A DNA stretch of 64,000 nucleotides, taken from assembly GCF_000150955.2 (NCBI RefSeq), contig NC_011671.1, positions 992,001-1,056,000 on the forward strand. Direction: 5' to 3'. Made by a program: the position numbers and the translations under genes. Shown piece by piece: positions 31,424-41,593 of the stretch; the stretch's first letter is position 1, and every line of letters starts with the position of its first letter. Below the pieces are notes generated by a model that saw nothing but the letters and a program-made list of their open reading frames with translations, searched no databases and was not told where the DNA came from. Source of the DNA: Phaeodactylum tricornutum CCAP 1055/1. Taxonomy: Eukaryota; Bacillariophyta; Bacillariophyceae; Surirellales; Neidiaceae.

Positions 31424-32674
31424 ATGAGAACATCAAGCGTCCAGCTGGCCACAAGGCAAATTTCCTCAACTTATCGCACACACGCCCAGCAAGTCAAAGG
31501 CTACCATGAGGTTTCCTACTTGGAAAAGGGCGAACCATTGAATGTGCTACAGCTTTCCACGCATGACGACGCAAAGACCAGTCCATTTTCAATGGACTGG
31601 TCAGCACTACCTTCAACATCGTGGGTTTGTGTCGAGATGAAAGCTGTGCCTTGGAATCCGGCTGACATGAATTCCGTGCAAGGAACATACGCGAGTCCTT
31701 ACGATTCGACTGAAGCAGCCGAGGCTTCCGCAGTATTATCGCAAAGTCATTTCAGTCCAAAACGTACAGTCGCTGGCTCGAGCGGTATTGGTGTCGTATC
31801 AGAGATGACTGCATCGAAAGACAACCGTTTTGCAGTGGGGGATTGGGTCACTGTTGCTCAACCAGGACTCGGAACAATGCGAAGCTCGGTTTGGGCCCCT
31901 GCCAGTAGTTGGATCAAAATATCTCGTGGTTCCGAGCTTTTCGAGAAACACGGAGACGGGATTTCCACGATTTTCCAACTCGGTGGTACTGCTTTACGAA
32001 TGCTGAGAGACTTCCAAGTCTTGCGACCCGGAGACTGCGTTATTCAAAACGCGGGCAATTCAGGTGTTGGTTGGATGGCAAGCCAACTAGCTGCCGCTCA
32101 CGACGTGTCCATGGTGAGCCTTGTACGACGAGGGACCCGCTCAGCCGAGAGTTTCAACACGCTTGTAGATCACCTGAAAACGAAAGGTCGGAATACGCGA
32201 GTGATCGCAGAGGAAGATTTATGTGATCAGGCCTCATTGCAGGATTTTCGAAGGGAGCTACAACTGGTGTCTCATCGACCACGGGTTCTGGCATTGAATG
32301 CTGTCGGAGGCGACAGCGCAGGAAAACTTGTAAAGCTACTTGACAGGCACGGGACGCTGGTCACTTATGGCGGTATGTCGATGAAACCGTTGTCAATCAG
32401 TGCAGGTCATCTAATTTTTCAAGACATTAAAGTCGTTGGGTATTGGAATAGCCGCTGGATGCTGCAGCATTCGCTCAGCCAGCAACAGGCGATGACAGAT
32501 GAATTGGTTGACCTTGTATTGAGTAAAGAGATAGTTGGCCCACCCGTGAGAGTTTTTCCTCTTTCCGATTTTCAACAAGGCATCAAGAATGATTTGCAAC
32601 AAGGAAAAGAAACGATTCGCAACAAAGTTGTCTTTGATGTGGCCATTTCGGGACACCAAAAATCCATAGTATAA
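31424..32674 (+). CDS. MECR: Mitochondrial trans-2-enoyl-CoA/ACP reductase (MECR/ETR1)
   Basis: 416 aa, intron-free. It catalyses the last reduction of mitochondrial type II fatty-acid synthesis, which supplies lipoic acid. The start at 31424 gives a presequence rich in Arg, Ser and Thr with no acidic residues, typical of mitochondrial import; the in-frame upstream extension lacks such character. Family motifs are the VPWNPADMNSVQGTY block, the nucleotide-binding NAGNSGVGWMASQLA, a GDWV loop, LNAVGGDSAGKLVKLL and the substrate-site VVGYWNSRWM. It belongs to the zinc-free medium-chain dehydrogenase branch. It ends 67 bp before the convergent TPR gene. Confidence 0.92.
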   Translation: MRTSSVQLATRQISSTYRTHAQQVKGYHEVSYLEKGEPLNVLQLSTHDDAKTSPFSMDWSALPSTSWVCVEMKAVPWNPADMNSVQGTYASPYDSTEAAEASAVLSQSHFSPKRTVAGSSGIGVVSEMTASKDNRFAVGDWVTVAQPGLGTMRSSVWAPASSWIKISRGSELFEKHGDGISTIFQLGGTALRMLRDFQVLRPGDCVIQNAGNSGVGWMASQLAAAHDVSMVSLVRRGTRSAESFNTLVDHLKTKGRNTRVIAEEDLCDQASLQDFRRELQLVSHRPRVLALNAVGGDSAGKLVKLLDRHGTLVTYGGMSMKPLSISAGHLIFQDIKVVGYWNSRWMLQHSLSQQQAMTDELVDLVLSKEIVGPPVRVFPLSDFQQGIKNDLQQGKETIRNKVVFDVAISGHQKSIV

Positions 32675-32741
32675 CATTTTTATGTTTATACGTAATTTGC
32701 TTACAACTTATCCTGAGATCCGAACACGGTACTAAGTTGAC

Positions 32742-35015
32742 TTAGCACTCGAACGAATTTCCTTTTCCCAACGCAATAGCGCCATCAATATCGGCAGCAT
32801 CTCGGTAAGCATCAACGACCCATTCGTCTTCTTCTGATAACTTATTCAATCGATAAACAAGAATGGAACGGGAAATAAATGAACTGGCATGGTGAAATTC
32901 TTCTTTTTTAGCAGAAAGTTTGCCAAGCTTGTGCAGCAGCCTCGCAACTTCTAATGAATGCCGTCCAAGAGCTGTAGTTTTGATACGAATTGCTTCTTCG
33001 AAACATTCGATTGCTTGCTTTATGTCCCCAACACGCTCATAAACGTCTCCCATGCATGCGGACGTTACCGAAACAGCATGATTATCTTCTCCGAACAATG
33101 TTCGCTGCAAATTGATCACCTGTTTGTACAAGGCCAACGCGTGTTCGTTGTTTCCACGAGCAGCGTCTATGGTCGCGATATTGTGGAGGGTAACAACGAC
33201 ATCTGGATGACTCAAACCAAGACGATACGATTCAATGCCTAACACCTGCTGATATGTTTCGAACGCTGCATCCATGTCACCCATTTCCTTCTGCAGATTT
33301 CCCATGTTGCCAAGAATCGCAGCGGCATTAGGATGTTTTTCCCCCAACGCGTATTGCATACCTCGCAAGGCCACTGTATAGGCAGAGAGAGCCATATCGT
33401 ATTCACCTTCTGCCCGATGTAGTTGTCCTACTTGGTGAAGCGTCAATGCAACATTGACATCGGCGAAATCTCCGCGGTGTTCCTCCGATTCTGTTCTGCT
33501 TCTCATATTTGCTTGTACCACATCCTCTACGACAGGAGGAAAGAACCTGTCATATTCACTCATGGTTTTTGCACTACTCTTCTGTTGACCTGTTTCGTGC
33601 ACGTCTCCTGAGCCAATATGAAGTTCCAAACTGCAGTTGTCCTCTTCGTTATCTTCAAATGCTTCTATAATTGATTTTTCAGACAGCTGCATATCTTTTG
33701 TGTCCGGGTTTTGGTCTCTCGTTGAGCGTTGCAAACGGTGGACGTTCTCATTCTCGTGTGCATGGTCCGCGATGACTACTCCTTTATATTGGGCGACACA
33801 GTCAAGGCTTTCGTGATACTTTTTAAGAGCCTGCACATTTTTCCCCCAACGTTCGAAAATAGTACCCATCTCGCGAAAGGTGACGCTACGAGCAAGTAAG
33901 TTGTCCGGTTTTGCATGAAGTTCTTCCTTGGCTCCCTCCAGTTCAAGGGTTGGCGGAGTTTCTCTGAGCGCAAGCTCATAGATTTGCATCGCCTCTTCAA
34001 GCTCACCACGTTTGATTTGAATGGTTCCGAGCATATTCAATAAAACTACCAAGCTGGGGTGCGCCCGGCTCAGAGTATCTCGACGGATTCGGTACGCAAT
34101 GGTATACATTTTTAAAGCACGAACAAGCTCCCCGGCGTCCTCGTATTTGATTCCCATTTTGACAATGTTTGCCGAGTTTTTGTATGAATTCACGGCGTGA
34201 TGAGCATGATTAAGCGAAACCATCGTCTTTACCACCATCGGGTGGTCGTCTGGATATTTTGCAGCCTTCAGGAGTTCTAAGGCGTTGACGTAGCACTTCA
34301 CAGCGTACTCAAAACGAAAGTGTACGACTTGCGCACGCCGTGCCTTGTTTGTGAGTTTGATGACATTTGCCCGTGTTTCCTGATCTTCCCAAAAGGAGAG
34401 CAAGGTAGCTTCTTGTTGCTTCCCTGGGAACAATAGATCTGAACTTAAAGAAGCATTGTCATTTTCCCATACTAGACCGGAATCCTTTTTTGCAGTTTCA
34501 ATTTCTTTACGCAACTCGATATCGAAAACTTCGTTTTCTTCGCTCATCTTGCTGCCTTTGGAGAACAGGGCTCCTTTCATGAATTTTTTTATACTGGAAG
34601 ACGGACTCGAACTGACCGCAGAACTTGTGGGGGTGTTAGTCCCGCCCAGATTCTCTTTTTTGGTAAAGCGGCGCGACTCTTTTGGATCTTCGAACGAAAA
34701 GCGAACACGTTGTGTGGAACGAGCCTCGAACAGCAACATAACAGGATCGTCGTCAGAATTATTGCCGTTGCCGTCGTCGGCAACTCCTTTTTTTTGGGAC
34801 CCCTTACGAATGGCGCGAAAACCAAACGGTCGAGATTGCTTCGGAGCATTTTTCGCATGTGTCGGCATCTTCTTAGTCCTCCTGATGCTGATCCTCGCTC
34901 GGCGTAGCGCTGAGGGACGCTCGGATTCAAGATTGTGTTGTTTCGTGATAAAAATCCCTTCGTCACTTTCCATTTGAGGGTCATCAAACGCTCTGAAAGC
35001 CACCTTTGCTGCCAT
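32742..35015 (-). CDS. Tetratricopeptide-repeat protein, kinesin-light-chain-like
   Basis: 757 aa, intron-free. At least eight TPR units of about 42 residues occur from about residue 250 to the end (for example the GDMDAAFETYQQVL, GNNEHALALYKQVI and GDIKQAIECFEEAI helices), of the long kinesin-light-chain type common in diatoms. The first 180 residues are basic and disordered. They include TQRVRFSFED, which fits the RVxF docking motif for protein phosphatase 1, followed by a Ser-rich stretch. An acidic insertion splits the TPR array at about residues 420-500. No catalytic domain is seen, so it is probably a scaffold; partner and process are unknown. A TSACWGTSA palindrome lies 46 bp before the start. 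Confidence 0.85.
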   Translation of the reverse strand: MAAKVAFRAFDDPQMESDEGIFITKQHNLESERPSALRRARISIRRTKKMPTHAKNAPKQSRPFGFRAIRKGSQKKGVADDGNGNNSDDDPVMLLFEARSTQRVRFSFEDPKESRRFTKKENLGGTNTPTSSAVSSSPSSSIKKFMKGALFSKGSKMSEENEVFDIELRKEIETAKKDSGLVWENDNASLSSDLLFPGKQQEATLLSFWEDQETRANVIKLTNKARRAQVVHFRFEYAVKCYVNALELLKAAKYPDDHPMVVKTMVSLNHAHHAVNSYKNSANIVKMGIKYEDAGELVRALKMYTIAYRIRRDTLSRAHPSLVVLLNMLGTIQIKRGELEEAMQIYELALRETPPTLELEGAKEELHAKPDNLLARSVTFREMGTIFERWGKNVQALKKYHESLDCVAQYKGVVIADHAHENENVHRLQRSTRDQNPDTKDMQLSEKSIIEAFEDNEEDNCSLELHIGSGDVHETGQQKSSAKTMSEYDRFFPPVVEDVVQANMRSRTESEEHRGDFADVNVALTLHQVGQLHRAEGEYDMALSAYTVALRGMQYALGEKHPNAAAILGNMGNLQKEMGDMDAAFETYQQVLGIESYRLGLSHPDVVVTLHNIATIDAARGNNEHALALYKQVINLQRTLFGEDNHAVSVTSACMGDVYERVGDIKQAIECFEEAIRIKTTALGRHSLEVARLLHKLGKLSAKKEEFHHASSFISRSILVYRLNKLSEEDEWVVDAYRDAADIDGAIALGKGNSFEC

Positions 35016-35060
35016 GCTAGCAGTACTTCCTTCGATAGTCTCTGGGGATCCCTGTAAAAT

Positions 35061-35069
35061 TCACTGTCA
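35061..35069. promoter_or_regulatory. TSACWGTSA palindrome 46 bp before TPR gene start
   Basis: TCACTGTCA, upstream of the minus-strand TPR gene. Spacing resembles the TFB4 and 410-aa gene copies. Function inferred from recurrence. Confidence 0.4.
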
Positions 35070-35525
35070 AGAGGAAGAAATCTGACTGACTGAGGCCGTA
35101 AGATTGGATGCGTGTAGGAAGTCTCGTTGTGTATGTGTATCACCTTGCTTTTTTAAGCTGATACGAATTGGGCTGTGATGTGCCACCCAATGATGGCCAG
35201 TATTTCCATGTCTTTTGCTTTTGGCTTAAAGAATCCCGATCGACACACACTTATATCATAATCCGTTTGTACCAAAAATGATACTTTTGAAATTTCGTAG
35301 GAACCATTCAACTGCCTACAGGCTTCTCTGCTTTACAAGACTAATGTCGTTTTGGTAACATTCAACGGCAATGATTTTCCCATTGACGAAATTGATTGTA
35401 CATAATAGAAGTGCTAACGTCTTCATTATAAGTATAAACACTAGAATATTTTCTTAGTTATTGTGTGAGACAGCAAGTAAACGAAGAGGAGGCTCTAGGT
35501 ATGCTGGAAGACGTTCTATCCACTC

Positions 35526-35533
35526 TGACGTCA
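35526..35533. promoter_or_regulatory. CRE-like palindrome TGACGTCA
   Basis: Second perfect CRE-type site in the window, 511 bp upstream of the TPR gene start. A bZIP site is possible; the target gene is unclear. Confidence 0.25.
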
Positions 35534-35729
35534 TTTTTCTATGCGCGAAACTGTCAAAGGAATCCACACTTTACAATTCCGTTGCTACCTCCTTTGCAGT
35601 AGATGAAGGATCTACACTTTCAATTTGCATTTATCAGTAAAAGGAATCAAAAGGGGTTGTCCGATTTCATATAGTAATGGTGCTTAAATTGAAAAAAATC
35701 TACTACCCGGACCACTCTAACGTTAAAAA

Positions 35730-37328
35730 CTAATCAAACTTGGTCCCTTTCACGTTAGGTTCACTTGCGCCATAGAGATGCCAACAAGAAGCGAGCCATG
35801 CCAACGAACAAAACGCGCAACCAGCGATACTCCACAATACAGAGAAGACATCCGGTAAGTGGGGCGGAATCGTCACACCCAATTCCGTAAAGTGCAAAAG
35901 CAGCATCACCAATCCAGAAAAATGCGGAACCCATCGCAATAGTGGTAAATGTTCCAAGAATCCCGATGTAGATGCTGTCGATCCTTGTTGTAGCGAGTGT
36001 AGCAATCGCTGTAACATAATGAAAATAATCATAATACAGGTGTATGCGACTTGCAGACGATCAACAACCAACAATGGCCATAGTGTCCATGCTGCAATGA
36101 CGGAGAACCATTGCACAAAGGTCGCATCGTCAAAAAACAACAGAGAAGCGGGGCCCAGAGCCAAAAGCAAACTCTTTTCATGCACTTGAAAGCTTGCGAG
36201 GAAGAATGCGAGAGCGCTACTAGTGGCTCCGTATAGAATCAGTTTCCCCTGATGCTGTTCATTGTCCTGCTGTTGCTTCTGTCCTAGTCGAAAGAGTCGA
36301 TAGCAGGCAGGTGCCGCGAATATCAACGTTAGGAGTAGGGCCGCAAGCGGCTGCAGCTGTGAGGGTATGAGTTTGCGGATCCGGATTGGCTTGAGCGAGA
36401 GGACACACCACAGATTGGACACTTTGCCTTCAAACAGACCCCGTTGTAAGGGAATAATACGCCGAAAGACGTGCGCAGCTCTTTCGATGTGAGATGTGCC
36501 TTCCGGACCAAACGCAACAAAGGGCCACCACAAGGCAAATGTCGTAGCAACAACGGTCATCCCTAAAAGATAGAAGCGCTGTACCAGGAAACGACCGCGG
36601 GTTGTGAAACACCGTCCAAGCAGGTAAAAAAATACGGCTGGGGCGTAGTAGAGCGTCATTTGTTTAAAGGAAAGCGCTGCACAAAACATGAATGAGCCAA
36701 TCATGCAATAAAAAAAGTCTGGCAACGTCATGAAATAAAATGCCCATAGTGATAGTCCCAGTGCTGTTGTATTGTATTGGAAGTGGCCGTGGTCGATGAG
36801 TAGAATTGCCGGTTGCGACATGGCGAGAGCAAATCTCCACAATCGCGTCGAGTCGGGAAGATTGCGGTCGTATTGGCGATGCATTGTCCAAAACCAGACA
36901 GCCGTCCCGTAAACGAGAAGATCCAGCACGATCACCGTTGACCGCATGAATGCCTTGTGCGTCGGATTTTCGAAACCTCGAGAAGTTTCTAAAGCTACAG
37001 ATTCCGGGCCGACGAGCCGATGCGAAAGCCAGCCACAAATCCACGAAACGTAAGCTGATATCGGAGGATAGTCCAACCCCCAGTAGCTGAGATCGTACCA
37101 GTACCATTCTCCAACCGGGAGATGAAGTGTGAGCTCCATCCAATGCCGCTGGGCCTCAAAGTCTCCTCCATAGGCCGAGTGCAAGCCATGGTAATTGTCC
37201 TGTCCCGAGTGAGGGTGGTATCCAACCAAAACGCGAAGCAACACCAGCCCCGCAACGACTGCAACAATCAAGCTGGAAGATGTCCCCCCGCCGGTATCTC
37301 TGACGCTATTAAGAGATGATCGACTCAT
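35730..37328 (-). CDS. ALG6: Dolichyl-P-Glc:Man9GlcNAc2-PP-dolichol alpha-1,3-glucosyltransferase ALG6
   Basis: 532 aa from ATG 37328. ALG6 adds the first glucose to the lipid-linked oligosaccharide in the ER lumen during N-glycosylation. Hallmarks are GDFEAQRHWMELTLHLP in the first luminal loop (the Asp and the EAQRHW block are typical of ALG6/ALG8), YWGLDYPPISAY, ILIDHGHFQYN, SFKQMTLYYAP and LASFQVHEKSLLL. About 11 hydrophobic segments fit the multi-spanning family. An in-frame ATG exists at 37457, but it lies inside the terminal repeat of the adjacent transposon, so the downstream start is the native one. The transposon end is only 94 bp from this start and may have replaced or altered the promoter. 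Confidence 0.93.
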   Translation of the reverse strand: MSRSSLNSVRDTGGGTSSSLIVAVVAGLVLLRVLVGYHPHSGQDNYHGLHSAYGGDFEAQRHWMELTLHLPVGEWYWYDLSYWGLDYPPISAYVSWICGWLSHRLVGPESVALETSRGFENPTHKAFMRSTVIVLDLLVYGTAVWFWTMHRQYDRNLPDSTRLWRFALAMSQPAILLIDHGHFQYNTTALGLSLWAFYFMTLPDFFYCMIGSFMFCAALSFKQMTLYYAPAVFFYLLGRCFTTRGRFLVQRFYLLGMTVVATTFALWWPFVAFGPEGTSHIERAAHVFRRIIPLQRGLFEGKVSNLWCVLSLKPIRIRKLIPSQLQPLAALLLTLIFAAPACYRLFRLGQKQQQDNEQHQGKLILYGATSSALAFFLASFQVHEKSLLLALGPASLLFFDDATFVQWFSVIAAWTLWPLLVVDRLQVAYTCIMIIFIMLQRLLHSLQQGSTASTSGFLEHLPLLRWVPHFSGLVMLLLHFTELGVTIPPHLPDVFSVLWSIAGCAFCSLAWLASCWHLYGASEPNVKGTKFD

Positions 37329-37421
37329 ACTGGCTTTGCTGCATCGCCCGGTGTCGTTTTTTACAGTGTTTACCAACACAAAGCATTCTACTAGTGTGCT
37401 TCTCCGATACTGTTTAGGGAG

Positions 37422-37472
37422 ACCAGGGAAATCCCCGTGACGTAGGGTAAGTGACACAAGTAATCACAAATA
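37422..37472 (+). repeat. Left outer terminal inverted repeat of the MULE
   Basis: 51 bp beginning ACCAGGGAAATCC, matching the complement of 43924-43974 with one difference at 37435. It contains the TGACGT core. A degenerate direct copy follows at about 37473-37511 (39 bp, sharing CGTGACGTAGG and GGTGACACA-type blocks). Confidence 0.85.
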
Positions 37473-37511
37473 TTTGTGAAATCTCCGTGACGTAGGATAG
37501 GTGACACATAC

Positions 37512-37647
37512 GGGGAACATTGTATGGCCAGAAATCATAAGAATCAAATCCTTTCATGGGACTCCTAAAACGTCGTTGAGGAAACGTTCTTTTACCCGTT
37601 TCTTTCTCAAGTCTGTTCACTGCCGAGCAGGCACAGCCGTTGCACAA
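37512..37647 (+). repeat. Left inner inverted repeat of the MULE (136 bp)
   Basis: Matches the complement of 42411-42546 at 135 of 136 positions (T/C difference in TATGG versus TACGG). The transposase ATG follows 46 bp after its inner end. Confidence 0.9.
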
Positions 37648-37693
37648 TAGGCCGTGTGCTAGCTGTGCACTGCTTAATGTAGCATTGTGAATC

Positions 37694-40600
37694 ATGGCTG
37701 AGACCAAAAATAGAATTGCCGCAGCTTTGGCTTTTCCTTTCAATAAGACAATAATGGATGGTATTCTAAAGGACGTACTAGACCAATGCATTGCAGACAA
37801 GAAAAGGTGGAATACAGTCAGCATTCCTTTTCCAACGCAAAACGGAGAAGTAAATTTATGTGACTACATTGGTTTTGATTGCAGGCTCCTTGGGGAGTGT
37901 TTTGTCTTTCCAGATCAATACAACTCAAGTTCAAAAGAAACCAGAGCTAGGTTGGCTAAAGCTCTAAAGATTGCTGCAGCTGAGGGTAAATTTCCCCTTG
38001 TTGAGCAAGGATGGGATGAAAAGAAGAAACAAATCCGTTTTGAGTGCTTTCGAAGCCAATCACACAGTGAGAGAACATATCAGAAAAGACAAGGGACAAG
38101 CTTCCCCAGAGAAGACGCGAATGCATGTAGTACTTCCTCTAAGCGGCCGGACAAAGGGAAAGAATGCCCATTTCACTTTTATCTCTACTGGGTTCAAGAG
38201 GAGAGGCATTGGTGTCTTTTTGGTGGCACAAGGGGGAACTGTAACTCTCACTCTCATCATTTGCCAATGGAGCCTCATGAAGTAAAAAAGAGTATTGCCT
38301 ACATCAATGGCCACAAAGTCCAAATTGCGCTGGATGCAGCCACAAGCAGTGCACCACCTAGTGTTATTGGAAAAATGCTCCAGTTACAAACTGGCAACAT
38401 CTTGTTGGACTCTTCTTTGCAACACATAAGGATGCGGTTGGGAAAAGAGCAAGAAACAGTGTTGCTCAAGGATGAAGAATTCATGATGCAGGCAGACAAG
38501 CTTTTGTCCTATCTTGAGAACACTCCCGAGATCAGCTTTTGTGCTATATACAATGACCCAGATTCACCTCTCTTCACAGTTTACAAGCAGAGAGCAAAAA
38601 AAGACCACAGGCGTCTACACACAAGTATTAGAGTTAACTCCGGGGTATCTGCTGTGTCACGATATACACCACTGTACACCGTGGGACAAAATGCTGTTAG
38701 AAACAGAGGATGGTAAGACTTGTGGGCGTTATTACGAATGACCTGCAATACACCTAAGCGGGCTTAGGGACTGTAAAACTCTACTTGCTGGCGACGCTCC
38801 CCTCGGGTTAGGCAGCGGATACGAGGACCTATGCAACAAAGGCAGTACGGATCAAAGAACTCAAAAAACAATGATAGAAGATTAGATTCTACAAACTAGT
38901 GCCTTTTGTCAGATCATATCCAAACTTGACTGCAGTCCTGGCAACTTCACCAACTAAACCTGAATCTTCCATGCTCACCATAGTATCCATATAATGCAAA
39001 ATCCGTTCCTGCATACTTATCAAGGAATTGTAAGTATCTCTTGTAACACACATGGTATGAAAATTGGGTCTTGTCAATTTGCATCTGTTTCCCTTGTGTT
39101 TCCATCCAAATGACTCTTTCCGTTGAATCCAATTGATTCCTTGGAGTTTTGGTGCAACTCAAGTCTCCATACTAACCAAGAGCCTTCTCAAAGTAAGTAG
39201 GGAATACTGCAAATCTTTGCCCATGTATCTTCTCACTATGCCATAATTACATAGGAATGCATATAATAAGGCCAATTCCACTGACATGTACACAACTTGC
39301 AGTAAACATGTATACACTTGATTTCTGCTTGTGACACACTTGTTTTGAGATAAATGTCTCAAAGACACACAGGACGGGTATATACCGTGAGATGCTGAAA
39401 CGGGAATTCTTGACAACACTACACTAGATGCAATGGATCCCAATGGAGAACTTGATGACTATGTTGACCGCACACGTTGCGCATTCAAGCTCCTTGGCTC
39501 ACAAAACATGCTGTTAGGAGTTGCCTGGACAAATAATGAGAGCAGAAATGTATTCTCTCGTTTTTCGGAGATAATGGTAGCAGATGTGACGGAAGGCACA
39601 AGCAACGCCAAGCGACCGCTATTTCTATTCTCTGGGAAGATGTCAAACCAAAACACTTTCACAGCACTGTGGGCTTTTTTACCACAGCAGGCTTGTTGGG
39701 CCTTCCATTGGGTGTGGACTTGATGCATACCGCAACTACTCCCAAAGCAAGGAATTCAACATGCACCTGACAATAACAGATGGAGATCCAAAAGAGTACA
39801 GGACCTTTGTAGATGCAATACCAACTTTCTACCCTCTTTGCGAACACAAGCTTTGTCACTGGCATCTACTGTATCGCAGTAATCTCATGAAGGTGCAGAC
39901 TGGAAAATGTGGAGTTAAAGCTACTATTCTATTCCGCGTAGTTGTTCTTTGGATTGAGAGCTGGATGACCAAAATTGAGACACAAGAGGAATACGAACTT
40001 TCTAAAAGGCTCTTGGCTGATTGGCTTGCAACCCCCGAAGCTATTGATGTCAAATTGGGTGGTATGGGGCAAACTATTGTATCGCAAATTAATGCGTACA
40101 TGACACTGTCACTTTTTCCTCATGAACAGCGCTGGGCTAGATATCGCTATTTATACACACAAGCATTCAACACATCTGCAAGCTTGTATGCCGAGGCAGA
40201 AAATAGTGCTTTAAAACGATGGGGCGACGGGGTCAGGCCAAGCTTTTCCGTACCAAAAGCAACTCAGGTTATAAACGAAGGGACACAACCTAGGTCAAAG
40301 AAGAGGCATCAAAAAGCTGTTTACAATTTAAATGCTGCCAAGACGAGAAAGCCTGCCTACTATGCAAACATTGGGGATTTAGTGGATTACATTCAAGATT
40401 CTCTTTCCAAAGATTTTGAAGCAGCTGCTTCATTTGTGCTCTTCCGTCCAAATGCAGACCAGTTTTGGGTCAAGCAAGCCACTTGCAAAAGCAAAAACAC
40501 GGACATTCGGAAAATCAACAACAGTAGCTATTACAAGTACATGATTCCGCAGTTTGAACGCACACGAATTGTGGAGCTTGTTAATATTGATGGTACATTC

Positions 40601-41392
40601 TATTTGGTGTGTAGCTGCGGAAAATTTCAGCGACAAGCTTCCCCATGTGCCCATCTTTACAAGGTTCTTGGTCAATCACCCACGTCAACCGATGTCTCTG
40701 TACGCTGGACAAAGCACTGGGATGTGTATTTGCACCGAAGTGGCCACAGTGACCTGTCAAAGCATTTGGAAGACCTGTACAAACAGGAGCGACCAGGTCC
40801 AGTATTTGTTGATAGTGGTCAGTGGGTGATCGGAAAAGGTGAAAAAGGGTCAAATTTTTTCGAAACTTCGCTTCCGTACAAGCCCCCTGTCATACGAGAT
40901 TTTAATCGATGGGCAGTGTCTTCGCAAACAACTGGAGCTGATTTGAGTGGGACCAAAAATACCACAAATATGTATTTTTCGAGTGGAATGGTGCAAGAAT
41001 CAACAAGCCTGTCCAGAGAGCATGCATTCCAGGATTCATTGCATTAAACTTCCACAAATTCGCAAAATTCGGATTGTTTTGATGATACACAGGCAGTGAC
41101 AACGGAAAGCGTATCTTCTACGAAAAGAATGTTTGGCTCAAGTGCTTTTGTGCACAATTTCCATTTCTACCAGGAAATGTCCAAGCTGGCAGGATTTGAT
41201 ATGGAAGCTGCTGAGTCGATGAATATAGCTATGCAAGAAGCATTGGAAAAGGTACAAGCCAATGTTGCAAAAAGGGCTGGGAAGATGGATTACACTATAG
41301 GACCAGCCATTACAAAGGACCGTGTAGGTCTAGGATTGAAGCCAAGCTACAGTCCAAAGAAGAGGAGGAAACCAAACTTACAAAGGAAATGA
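37694..41392 (+). pseudogene. MULE transposase, frame-disrupted
   Basis: First part 37694-38712: a CPFHFYLYW...HSH zinc-finger region (FAR1/Mutator-type) and a helical segment with the DPDSPLF block; the frame seems to change once before a GTAAGA donor at 38713. A presumed 714-nt intron ends at 39426. Next, 39427-39723 carries the first DDE block (ADVTEGTSNAKRPLFLFSGK). A frame change between about 39680 and 39755 leads to 39761-41392 with ITDGDPKEY, the C/H block CEHKLCHWH and a SWIM finger CSCx9CAH at about 40612-40653. An in-frame TAA at 41045-41047 interrupts the C-terminal tail, after which the same frame stays open to 41392. About three defects mean this copy is unlikely to make full transposase. 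Plain DNA transposon, not a retroelement. Confidence 0.8.
38889..39162 (-). other. Antisense coding-like fragment inside presumed transposase intron
   Basis: Two overlapping minus-strand open frames rich in Tyr, Phe and Trp (38947-39162 and 38889-39077), which look protein-like and related by a frame shift. I do not recognise the family. It may be a small piece of another gene or element within the intron. Confidence 0.25.
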
Positions 41393-41593
41393 AATAATTT
41401 TACTTACAATTACTGATTTACATTAAACAATACAGGCGTTCTTCACTAGTCTGTAAGCCGTGATCATACCACCAACAAAACTCCCCGCACAATATATCTG
41501 CCAGGCCAAGGCAACTTGCCAATACACTATTACAGCCATGCCGTCCACACCACCAAATCTCTACTGGAACATGTGTCGGAACCAAGGGAACAA

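Larger units (their letters stand above)
35016..35729. other. Intergenic region ALG6 / TPR gene
   Basis: 714 bp between minus-strand genes. It holds TCACTGTCA at 35061-35069 and a perfect TGACGTCA at 35526-35533. No gene is recognised. Confidence 0.5.

Noticed and set aside
37414-37824. Open frame across the left MULE ends that matches one in the right inner repeat
   Set aside because: The shared peptide is simply the 136-bp inverted repeat translated twice; no sign of a real protein.
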